From Tritrichomonas musculus (lineage: Eukaryota > Parabasalia > Tritrichomonadida > Tritrichomonadidae), in assembly GCA_039105265.1 (NCBI GenBank), contig JAPFFF010000483.1:1-21793 (forward strand): a DNA stretch of 21,793 nt, read 5' to 3'. A program made the translations under genes and the position numbers. The notes under the pieces were generated by a model, which was not told the DNA's origin, did not search any database, and saw only the letters and a program-made list of their open reading frames with translations. Shown piece after piece: positions 8,708 through 16,878 of this stretch (the first letter of the stretch is position 1; each line of letters starts with the position of its first letter).

Positions 8708-8751
8708 TGAAGTAGCTTTTTGAAGGCTACGCCTTTCAAAAAGCTACTTCA
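8708..8751. repeat. Strong hairpin upstream of gene 4
   Basis: Left arm TGAAGTAGCTTTTTGAAGGC (8708-8727) and right arm 8731-8751 are complementary over about 20 pairs with a single bulged base and a 3-base loop (TAC). Such a near-perfect arm is unlikely by chance, since it contains several G/C bases in a region that is otherwise almost all A/T. It may extrude as a cruciform, bind a dimeric protein, or be the remnant of a tiny foldback element. Confidence 0.85.
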
Positions 8752-8778
8752 ATTTATGTTTAATTATCTGTTTTATAA

Positions 8779-8809
8779 CTTTTTGAGTATTTTACAAAAC
8801 TCAAAAAGT
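8779..8809. repeat. Second hairpin upstream of gene 4
   Basis: ACTTTTTGAGT (8779-8789) and its exact complement ACTCAAAAAGT (8799-8809) are separated by 9 bases. The core CTTTTTGA is shared with the stronger hairpin just upstream. The structure ends 14 bases before the initiator-like element of gene 4. Confidence 0.8.
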
Positions 8810-8822
8810 GATACCTAGATAA

Positions 8823-8831
8823 TTCAAAATA
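8823..8831 (+). promoter_or_regulatory. Putative initiator-like element TTCAAAATA
   Basis: The A of TCA is 14 bases before the ATG at 8840. It is identical to the element before gene 3. Confidence 0.4.
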
Positions 8832-8839
8832 AAAATTTA

Positions 8840-9295
8840 ATGAAAGAAGTGAAAATATCAACAGAAAGGCTAGACATATCAATTCAAGCAATTAAAGAAT
8901 TATGCATGAAGAAAGATTCTAATGTTACAGAAATCGAATATCGTGTATACAATCTTTGGAATTCATTATTTAATTTAGATTCATTTAATGATGCTGACAA
9001 AAATAGTTTTATTACCAAAGATAAAAGAAAGGCAGATGCAAGATTACAAGATTTTGATCCAAAAAATTGTTTTGTATGGAAAAAATTTTGTGAAAAATTT
9101 GGTTCTTCTTTGAGTCAAACAGAGTTAATTAGCATTGCTGAAGTCATATCTTCTAATATTGGAGTGAAAGTTGATAGAGAAGCAAAAAGAAGGAAAGAAA
9201 TATTAATTAAATGGTTTGATGAAAATTCAGAAAAAATAATTCCATTTATCGATTTTCTTAGAATAGAAAGATCAGAAGATGAAAAGAATGCTTGA
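8840..9295 (+). CDS. Small helical protein of unknown family with a basic helix motif
   Basis: A complete 151-residue frame from ATG to TGA, preceded by an initiator-like element at the usual spacing and by two hairpins. The protein is charged, has no signal peptide or membrane segment, and is probably almost all helical. The C-terminal half looks like a helix (LSQTELISIAEVISSNIG, 91-108), a short turn (VKV), and a strongly basic second helix (DREAKRRKEILIKWFDEN, 112-129). This resembles a helix-turn-helix layout but matches no family I can name. The segment 109-129 aligns without gaps to residues 80-100 of gene 6, sharing K-R-x-K-E-x-L-x-x-W-[FY]-x-E. Codon use is as AT-rich as in the other genes. 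Nucleic-acid binding is a guess from the basic helix. Frame integrity and codon-like composition make a real gene likely. Confidence 0.75.
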   Translation: MKEVKISTERLDISIQAIKELCMKKDSNVTEIEYRVYNLWNSLFNLDSFNDADKNSFITKDKRKADARLQDFDPKNCFVWKKFCEKFGSSLSQTELISIAEVISSNIGVKVDREAKRRKEILIKWFDENSEKIIPFIDFLRIERSEDEKNA

Positions 9296-9432
9296 ATTCA
9301 TTTTAATTATTATTTTTTGTTTTTAATATTATATTGTATTAATAAAACTCATGCTATTAGGTCTATCATATATATGCATTATATGAATATTTATAGTAAT
9401 GTTTATTTATATTGTTGGAGATTATTTTATTC

Positions 9433-9465
<33 letters not shown>

Positions 9466-9940
9466 AAAATTGAATGGGAGAAAAAAAAAAATACATTGAA
9501 AATTTTGGTAATTGAATGATATATTGAAAATGAGCAAATATTTCTGTTTTATTTTAACGAAGTTTTATTCGATTATCATTTTAATATTGTAATGAATCAA
9601 CGTATATTTTTGCACTTGCTTTTTCTTATTAAATATTACAAAAAAAATTTTGTCAAACATATTTAATTTATATAATTTTTAATAAGATATAGAATATAAA
9701 TGCCTAAATTCATTATTGTATATTATATATGATTTAAACACAATATAAATTTAATAAAATTCAAATATGTTAAAATAACATAATTTATATCTATTATGTA
9801 ATTAAGCATAATACATAAAATAAAATCAGTATTTATTGATAAATGCAATTACACAAAGAAAATGGGCATGAAATAAAAACTTTAAAAAAAATTCCAAAAA
9901 ATTTTTGAATTCAAAAAAAAAAAGTCCATATTTAATAGTA
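9296..9940. other. AT-rich spacer downstream of gene 4
   Basis: No gene is seen. It holds a pure T30 run at 9435-9464 and A-rich stretches; otherwise featureless. Confidence 0.5.
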
Positions 9941-10160
9941 GAATTTTTGCATTTGACATAACATAAATCTAATTTATGAAATATAAACAATTAAATAATT
10001 GCATATACTATATTTAGAATCATTTGATAAAAATTATATAAAAATATGGTATTTGATTTTGATAAAATATTTTATATTTCTCAGCAATAAGTATATTTGA
10101 GTTGATTCCAATACACTTTTATAATTTATATGTGATAATTTATAATATTATGTTTTTTTT
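9941..10160. repeat. Direct repeat, copy A (period 304 bp)
   Basis: About 220 bp from GAATTTTTGCATTTGACATA to the T run at 10160 recurs at 10245-10464 with a constant offset of 304 bp and only a handful of differences. There is no coding frame. The sequence between the copies contains the perfect palindrome T8-GAATTC-A8 (10153-10174). The near identity of non-coding DNA points to a recent local duplication. Confidence 0.85.
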
Positions 10161-10244
10161 GAATTCAAAAAAAAAAGTATCCCAATTGGGAAATATGGAA
10201 AATTGTTGAATGAAAAAAAAAAAAAAGTTCCAAATTTAATTGAA

Positions 10245-10464
10245 GAATTTTTGCATTTGATATAACATAAATCTAATTTATGAAATATAAACAATTAAAT
10301 AATTGCATATACTATATTTAGAATCATTTGATAAAAATTATATAAAAATATGATATTTGATTTTGATAAAATATTTTATATTTCTCAGCAATATGTATAT
10401 TTGAGTTGATTCCAATACACTTTTATAATTTATATTTTATTATTTATAATATTATGTTTTTTTG
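10245..10464. repeat. Direct repeat, copy B (period 304 bp)
   Basis: Second copy of the unit at 9941-10160. The differences cluster at the right end (TATTTTATTATTTATAAT against TATGTGATAATTTATAAT) with a few single changes elsewhere. Confidence 0.85.
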
Positions 10465-10972
10465 AAATAAGATTAGAAAGATTCAGTTTTTCAATCTTTT
10501 TATTAAAAAATTGTTCATTACAAAATAATAAATCAGTCTATAAATGAAATAGATCATATTCTTTTTTATGATTCCTTAATCAATAAATGAATGCATAAAG
10601 TTCTTTTTTGATTTATAATGTCAGATTTTTTTCAAAACTTTACATTCAATTCAATACTTTCAAAATTGAATCAATTGAATAGTTTACAAAAAAAATTATT
10701 AGAATGAAAATAATTTAAATACAATGAAATGCTTCATTTTCATCTCGAAAAAAAATCGTGCGCCTTAATTACTAACAAATATTTGATCTAAAGCATGATT
10801 ATCACAGAAAACAGACACAATTTTAAAGAAATGAAACGCAAAATATATTTTTTCTAGATTATTTTTCATCATATCTTTCTTTTTTCATTTTTTTTGTTTA
10901 TTGATTTTTGTGGCTCATTTCATTTCTATTGAAATAAATTATTAATGAAATATTCATCAACTGCTCATTTCC

Positions 10973-11003
<31 letters not shown>

Positions 11004-11107
11004 CTCCTCAGATTTGAAACGGCTTGCATTTCAATATATTTATATATATAAATGAATAATCGATACATAATTTTAAATGAAAATATTATTGATTTTAAAA
11101 TGAAATC
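10465..11107. other. AT-rich spacer with a poly-A tract
   Basis: No gene is seen. A pure A29 run lies at 10973-11001. Otherwise I see no structure. Confidence 0.5.
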
Positions 11108-11573
11108 AGGCTTGTTATTTTGAGAATCGATATCAAAAACGTCACTTTTTTACATCTGATACTCGATTATCAGTTTCAAGATCTGATATCGAGATTATCG
11201 ATTGTCAAGATATCAGGTATGAAATGTGATATAAAAATAATTGTAAACATGATATCAATTACCGAGATCTCAAGCAGATTTATCTTTTTATAATTGGTAT
11301 TTGTGATTTAAAAATATTTAAAAATAAATTATAGATTGTATTGATGTTTATTTTAAGATTAAAATCAAAAAATACATTTTTGTTTATGAAATATTTGAGA
11401 ATAAATTACGATCATATATTTATCAAAAAGTTTAATTGAAAATTCTGATATCAAAAGTTGAGAAAAAAAATTCTCGATCTCTGAAATCGATCTCGAGAAT
11501 CTGTGCATATTTATATATCGATATCAAAAAGTCATTCAATTATCGATCTCGAGAATCGGAGAATAACAAGCCT
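11108..11573. mobile_element. 466-bp foldback element rich in GATATC/CTCGAG palindromes
   Basis: The ends are exact inverted repeats of 12 bp, AGGCTTGTTATT (11108-11119 and, reversed, 11562-11573). Inside each end are arrays of palindromic words: ATCGATATC, CTGATATC, GAGATCTC and TCTCGAGA. ATCGATCTCGAGAATC occurs twice exactly, at 11486-11501 and 11542-11557. ATCGATATCAAAAA occurs near both ends (11127 and 11518), this time as a direct repeat. The element is non-coding. No clean target duplication is visible. The clustered short palindromes against an AT background suggest multiple protein-binding sites or a foldback transposon. Confidence 0.65.
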
Positions 11574-11833
11574 AAATAAAATTTCACCATAATAATATTA
11601 ATAGAATCATTTTATTTTCTTTCTATAAGATATTAATTCAAATGCAGGTTATTTGGATTTGAATTTTAATAAAAATATTATTATAATTTCATAATTTACT
11701 TTTTGTCACAAAGATATTTTTGGGAAAAAAAAACATCCTTTCTATTTAAATAAATATTCAATTTTTTGATAAAGCACTAACAATTTTTTAAGTTAAAATT
11801 TAGAAAAAATTAAATTTTTATTTATCTAATTAT
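11574..11833. other. Spacer 3' of the BspA-like gene
   Basis: About 260 bp of AT-rich sequence between the foldback element and the stop codon of the minus-strand gene; nothing recognisable. Confidence 0.5.
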
Positions 11834-14800
11834 TTAAGGATCACCATTCATTTCTACTTCTCCCTCGCTCTGATCTTTATTCTTTTTATTTCTTAAAATG
11901 AAGAAGACTATAAGTGCAACAATAATTGCGACAACAACAACACATGCAATTACAATACCTGCAATAGCTCCTCCACTAAGCTTGCTTTTATGAATAGGAT
12001 TACCACAAAATGTTTTATTAGCATAATTACTTGATGTATGGATTCCTTTAATCTGAGAAATGCCAATATCGTAATCGCAATCTGGATCAAATCTACCATT
12101 GTAATAAACGTTCTTAAATTTAGTTCCTTCGAAAGCATCATTTTCGATTCTTAAAAAGTATTTATATCGATAATATGGTGATAGTTGATATGTCGAGATA
12201 TCATATTGTTCTTCTTCATTTTCAATAAAGATCGATAACGAACCGCCTTTAAATCCAGAACAGTCATTAAAAGCATGGTGGCGAATTGTTGGCTGATTTG
12301 CCGCCATTACCGGTTTGCCATTTTCAACTGTTTCCACACTATTCGATGCATCAATGTGTAACAAATCAGAGAAACCAGAGCATTTATTGAATGCGTATCG
12401 TTCAATTTCGATGAATGTGCTTGGTATTCTTAACGTTCCTGAAAGTCCAGAGCATCCGTCAAATGCATATTTTTGGATATATTGGATTGATTTGAAAATT
12501 AATGGTCCAGTTAGCTTTGAGCATCCAGAAAATGCATATTCGCCAACAGTTACAACATCTTCTGGTAAGTTCAAATCGCCTGTGAGACTTGAGCATCCAT
12601 AGAATGAATAACTTCCTATTTCATCAATGTCATCTGGCCATGTGATTGTTCCATCTAGTGCTTTGCAGTCATAGAAAATATAGTCTGATATTGAGCCCAA
12701 ATTTGGATGGAAATTCAAAGATCCTGTTAATTCAGAACAGCCATAAAAGGCACCTTCAGATAATGTTGTGACTCTTTCAAAGCCTGTCATAGTTTTCAAA
12801 TGTGAGCATCCATGGAAAGCATGATCATTTATAGTGCTTGTAGAAGAAATTTCTTCATATAAATGCAATTCGGTAAATCCTTCGCATCCATAAAATGCAT
12901 ACGATCCAATCGATGTTGCGGCTGGAATGTTTATACTATTGATAAATTTACATTGGCGGAATGCATAAGATGGTATTGTTTGTAAATGAGAAGCATCCAA
13001 ATTTTTATCAAAACCGCAACCGTCAAAAACATGGGATCCTAATGATAAATAAGAAAAGCCATTTAACGGAACAGATTTTCCTGTGATTAGTGGAGGTATT
13101 AATAAATCTCCTTTCAAATTGCTGCAACCATAAAAGGCGTGTGTTCCTATTATAATCAATTCAAGTGGGAGATCCAACGAATTTAATGAAGTGCATTCAT
13201 AGAATGAATACTCTCCAATTCTTTTCAATTCTTTGTGGAATGTGATTGAGGGCAATTTTGTGCATTTGTAAAACGCATAGTTAGGAATGAGTTCATCACC
13301 GTAAGTGATTTTTCTATCAAATTCCAGATTGTTTGAAATGCCAGAGCATTTTGCAAAGCATCCTTTTGAAAGGACGAGGTTAACATTAGGATTTTTCTCA
13401 AATTCTAATCGAGTAACACCTTTTAATCCTAAAAAGGCTTCATCTCCGATTGAAACAATTGTTTCAGGGAAATATAATTGACCTTTAATTGAGTCCATCA
13501 AATAAAATGCTCTGTCAGGAATAGATCCTGTATTGTTAAGCCATAAACTGTCAAACCTGCAGCCTTCAAAAGTATGCGCGTTTCCTGTTTTTTCTTGTTG
13601 ATTGTCGAAGGTTGTTAAGTGCTTAACATTTGGATTAAGTCTTAATAATCCAGTGAAGCCTGAATAATAGAAAGCATAATCAGAAACAATTGTTGAATTG
13701 ATGATCAAGTCACCTGTCAATCCTTTGCATAGAGCAAATGCATACTCGTCAATGGTTTTGACTGATTCTGGAATTATCAAGTTGTGATTGGCATCTCCAG
13801 TGATTCTGGTACCATAAAAAGCATGATTTCCAATTATAAATTCTTGATCTTCATATTCTTCATCATCATGATCAAATACAAGTCTAGGTGTACCAATCAT
13901 AGATTCAAATGCTCTTTCTTGCAAAGTTGTATCAGTAATTTTGATCGTGCACGTGCTCATTTGAAAAGTGTTAAAAGCATACGTGCCAACAGTCGATCCA
14001 TAAAAGAGTACATCAGAAGTTCCAGTGTATTTACCTTTAATGAATGCATCACTGCTGATTGTGGCTTTTGAAAATGACATTCCTTGGCTAATTGTGCATT
14101 TTATAAATGCTTTTCCATCAATGGTTGCATCAGAAATTGTTAATGTGTTAAACGTCAAGCCTTCAAAAGCATAGTCTTTAATTGTGCCATCTCCTGAAAT
14201 TTCAATTTCTTCATTGATTCCACTGTTTAGAAATGCATGCTGATCAATAACACTATTAGAGTCCTGAAGTTCAATCTTGAGGGATCCTGTGATAGTTAAA
14301 CCTTCAAATGCATATTTTCCAATTCTAGTCAAAGTTGCTGTTCCAAAGCTAATGGTTCCAGTAAGACCAGTGTCATCAAATGCGTAGTCGTCAATTGTTT
14401 TTATTGTATTAGGGAAAACATTTCCGTTTCTGGTGTTTGTAGAAAAGCATGTAAGTCTTGAAACATTGCAAAATGCATTTTTATTTATTGTTGTTAATGA
14501 GTTTCCAACTGTGATTGTTCCGGAGAATAAGCTGTTCTCAAATGCACTTACACCGATTGATGTTAAACTTGAAGGCAATTGAATTTGGTTAAATCCGTTG
14601 GCATTAAGAGGTGTGCCGTAAAATGCTTTGTCATGAATAATTGTTAATGAAGGATCATCACCAAAAGCAATAGATGTTATTGATGTTCCTTCAAAAGCAC
14701 TTTTACCAATGCTTCCAACTGATTTTGGAAAACTAACAGTTCCAGTAAGAGTGGAAATTCCTTTAAAGGCGTCTGTAGGAATGCTTGAAAGGCCATCTCC

Positions 14801-15451
14801 AAGAGTTATTCCAGTAATTCTAGTGTTACTAAATGCAACTCCGAATGATGTCACTGTGCCTGGGATTTTAACCGTTCCTGCTAAAGAAGTGCAATCTTTA
14901 AATGCATCTTTTTCTATAGAAGTAACTTCACCAGTTATTGAAAGAGCAGAAATTCCTGTGTTTTCAAATGCTGAACTTCCAATGCTTAGTTGGCTGTCTG
15001 TTTCAGGGTGGAGTTTTAAAGTTCCAATTAATCCAGAGCAATAACGAAATGCATCAGGTCCTATATATGTGCCTGTGAATGTGAGTGCATCTAAAGTAAT
15101 GCCTGAAGATTCAAAAGCTCCTTCATATATTGAAATTAAATCAGTAGGAAATTCGATGGTTTGGAGATTTATGCAATTATAAAATGCACCTGCTCCAATA
15201 GAAAACACTGCATCATCAAGTGTGACTTTTGTTATATCACGTGATTGACAGAATAGTTCTGTTGAAACTGATGGCACTGTTATTTTGACTTTTACGTTTT
15301 TTCCATTAGAGCATTTGCAATAACGGCCTTGATCATTGTTGGCTCCAGTAATTTCAATTTCTTTACCATCTAACAATTCGTTACAATAAAAACTACTCGA
15401 GCAATAGGGATCGTAAGCTGCAATTGAGTAGATTAATAGACCAATAAACAT
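11834..15451 (-). CDS. BspA-like leucine-rich-repeat (LRR_5) surface protein with C-terminal membrane anchor
   Basis: A complete 1205-residue frame. It begins with a short hydrophobic signal peptide (MFIGLLIYSIAA, cleavage plausible before YDPYC) and a small Cys-containing region. About 40 repeats of roughly 23 residues follow, of the LRR_5/TpLRR form: [DYHS]AFxxCxxLxGxLxIPxxVxxIGx. These form a curved solenoid in related Bacteroides BspA and Treponema proteins, which bind host matrix proteins or other bacteria. In trichomonads the BspA-like family is very large and at least some members are on the cell surface. The tract ends near residue 1090. A membrane helix follows a GG at about 1162-1186 (AIAGIVIACVVVVAII...), then a 19-residue charged tail (RNKKNKDQSEGEVEMNGDP). 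This gives type I topology with nearly all of the protein outside the cell. The N-terminal half often has AFxxT or AFxxSG repeats, whereas the C-terminal half is uniformly AFYGCS-like. The gene is intronless, and an initiator-like element lies 20 bases before the ATG. The ligand is unknown. Confidence 0.95.
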   Translation of the reverse strand: MFIGLLIYSIAAYDPYCSSSFYCNELLDGKEIEITGANNDQGRYCKCSNGKNVKVKITVPSVSTELFCQSRDITKVTLDDAVFSIGAGAFYNCINLQTIEFPTDLISIYEGAFESSGITLDALTFTGTYIGPDAFRYCSGLIGTLKLHPETDSQLSIGSSAFENTGISALSITGEVTSIEKDAFKDCTSLAGTVKIPGTVTSFGVAFSNTRITGITLGDGLSSIPTDAFKGISTLTGTVSFPKSVGSIGKSAFEGTSITSIAFGDDPSLTIIHDKAFYGTPLNANGFNQIQLPSSLTSIGVSAFENSLFSGTITVGNSLTTINKNAFCNVSRLTCFSTNTRNGNVFPNTIKTIDDYAFDDTGLTGTISFGTATLTRIGKYAFEGLTITGSLKIELQDSNSVIDQHAFLNSGINEEIEISGDGTIKDYAFEGLTFNTLTISDATIDGKAFIKCTISQGMSFSKATISSDAFIKGKYTGTSDVLFYGSTVGTYAFNTFQMSTCTIKITDTTLQERAFESMIGTPRLVFDHDDEEYEDQEFIIGNHAFYGTRITGDANHNLIIPESVKTIDEYAFALCKGLTGDLIINSTIVSDYAFYYSGFTGLLRLNPNVKHLTTFDNQQEKTGNAHTFEGCRFDSLWLNNTGSIPDRAFYLMDSIKGQLYFPETIVSIGDEAFLGLKGVTRLEFEKNPNVNLVLSKGCFAKCSGISNNLEFDRKITYGDELIPNYAFYKCTKLPSITFHKELKRIGEYSFYECTSLNSLDLPLELIIIGTHAFYGCSNLKGDLLIPPLITGKSVPLNGFSYLSLGSHVFDGCGFDKNLDASHLQTIPSYAFRQCKFINSINIPAATSIGSYAFYGCEGFTELHLYEEISSTSTINDHAFHGCSHLKTMTGFERVTTLSEGAFYGCSELTGSLNFHPNLGSISDYIFYDCKALDGTITWPDDIDEIGSYSFYGCSSLTGDLNLPEDVVTVGEYAFSGCSKLTGPLIFKSIQYIQKYAFDGCSGLSGTLRIPSTFIEIERYAFNKCSGFSDLLHIDASNSVETVENGKPVMAANQPTIRHHAFNDCSGFKGGSLSIFIENEEEQYDISTYQLSPYYRYKYFLRIENDAFEGTKFKNVYYNGRFDPDCDYDIGISQIKGIHTSSNYANKTFCGNPIHKSKLSGGAIAGIVIACVVVVAIIVALIVFFILRNKKNKDQSEGEVEMNGDP

Positions 15452-15465
15452 AATAAAAATGATGT

Positions 15466-15474
15466 CATTTTGAA
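15466..15474 (-). promoter_or_regulatory. Putative initiator-like element TTCAAAATG
   Basis: On the minus strand the A of TCA lies 20 bases before the BspA-like ATG at 15451. The first eight bases equal those before genes 3 and 4. Confidence 0.4.
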
Positions 15475-15874
15475 CGTTTTCATTTATTCAACTGTTTTTA
15501 TTTGGACTTCATTTCAAAGAAAAAAGTTTTTGGTCATCATTTTTTGACAATAGGGTTTTTATTATCGATTAAGAATATATCCATGATACCATTTTCAAAA
15601 AAATAATTATCTCAACTTTCACATCTTTGATCATTATGGCCAAAACCCATCGTTTTTGAATAAATTATTGAAAAAATTGAAGTGTCAGCTCGTTTTTTGA
15701 ATAAGTCATCGAACAATACTAAACAAAAAATAAAATATTCGGCCAAATATTTTAGATTTCTACCAACATTAAACACAGTATGTTATTCTAGATTTAACAC
15801 ATGCCAGCACATATAGTATAAAATGAATAGAATAGGTTGAGATTTTACATTTGATTGAGGAGACTTTTCTTTAT
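15475..15874. other. Spacer between the two minus-strand genes
   Basis: Four hundred bases of AT-rich DNA, slightly less AT-biased than the other spacers, with no frame and no inverted repeats noticed. It should hold the upstream control region of the BspA-like gene and the 3' end of gene 6. Confidence 0.5.
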
Positions 15875-16495
15875 TTATATATGAAATATGTTCATAAATG
15901 GATTAAAAATATCTTCATTATAACACTTTACATTGCCTTCAGTAGCATTTGCTAAATCGAAGCAGTCGATTTCTTGGTTTATTTTGGCATCATTAAGAAT
16001 TGATAAATTTGGATTGTCATTTGTTATTGTTGAGGTGTTATTTGAGATTTCATCTTGCATTTCATAACAATTGTTTTCATTATTACTTTTATCATTTTGC
16101 TTTATTGTGGTTTGTGTTGATTTTTGGTAATTAACATTCAGTGAAATTAATTTATTTATAAATGATGGAATTGGCACAGTCAGTTCTTTGTAAAAGTGTT
16201 CACAGTACCAACAATGGAGGGCTTCCTTCATCCTCTTGCATTGGGTCTGAATGTGAATGCCTTTTTTCTGATTCTTATATTGTTTTTCTAACTCTTTGCC
16301 TATGTAAAATAAAGCATCACGTTTAATATTCATGCGATCTAATATTCCTTTAACTTGGTAATACTTATTGCCAAATTCTCTAATTTTCAGATTTGTCCTA
16401 TTTCTAATTTTTTGTGTCTGGTCTGTTATTGGAACTCGGCTTAATTCGGCGTTTTTGATAAGAATAACAGATATTTGATTTTTTCCTCTCATCAT
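15875..16495 (-). CDS. Small protein of unknown family with the same basic-helix motif as gene 4
   Basis: A 206-residue frame starting at tandem ATGs (16495 and 16492). The first is 10 bases after the A of a TTCATATC element that fits the classical trichomonad initiator TCA-Y-(T/A). The N-terminal half (about 1-115) is basic and helical and includes IKRDALFYIGKELEKQYK (57-74) and a second basic helix, TQCKRMKEALHCWYCEHF (84-101). The latter aligns with DREAKRRKEILIKWFDENS of gene 4. The C-terminal half (about 122-206) is Asn/Ser/Thr-rich, acidic and probably disordered. There is no signal peptide or membrane helix. The two-helix layout with a charged second helix could bind nucleic acid, but I recognise no named domain. 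The Cys residues (86, 95, 98) are too few for a clear zinc site. The frame is open throughout and the start context is good, so it is probably a genuine gene. Confidence 0.7.
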   Translation of the reverse strand: MMRGKNQISVILIKNAELSRVPITDQTQKIRNRTNLKIREFGNKYYQVKGILDRMNIKRDALFYIGKELEKQYKNQKKGIHIQTQCKRMKEALHCWYCEHFYKELTVPIPSFINKLISLNVNYQKSTQTTIKQNDKSNNENNCYEMQDEISNNTSTITNDNPNLSILNDAKINQEIDCFDLANATEGNVKCYNEDIFNPFMNIFHI

Positions 16496-16500
16496 GTTGA

Positions 16501-16508
16501 GATATGAA
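16501..16508 (-). promoter_or_regulatory. Initiator-like element TTCATATC
   Basis: On the minus strand TCATA matches the published Trichomonas initiator form TCA(+1)-Y-(T/A). Its A is 10 bases before the first ATG of gene 6, a usual leader length in trichomonads. Confidence 0.4.
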
Positions 16509-16845
16509 ATGTAAAATTTCAGAGGGAAATGGCCTTCTTAAAAAGTTTGATTTAACTTTTCAATTCAATTTTTGTATAATATTCTCAATTTATTCAATAA
16601 GCATCAGAAAATTTTTCTGATAAAAAATATAAAACAAGATTTTACATTCTGAAAAAGCTTTGAATTTTTTTTACCTTTTTCAATTATTTATTATAAAATT
16701 GAATGAAAAAGTCATGTGACTACTATTTAATCTCAAAAACACCCACTTTTTCATGCTTCTTAAATTTATAATATTGAAATTTCGATATATATTGAAATCT
16801 ATTAGTTGATTGAAAATTGTGAGCATGTAATCGAAAATACTTTTA

Positions 16846-16878
<33 letters not shown>

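Noticed and set aside
8840-9295. Gene 4 as an IBP39-type initiator-binding domain protein
   Set aside because: The layout of helix, IGVK and basic helix is faintly similar, but I cannot align it convincingly to the IBP39 DNA-binding domain.
13784-14071. Plus-strand open frames within the BspA-like gene (also 12315-12602 and 14709-15044)
   Set aside because: Opposite-strand shadows of a repetitive coding sequence; their repeating text mirrors the LRR units.
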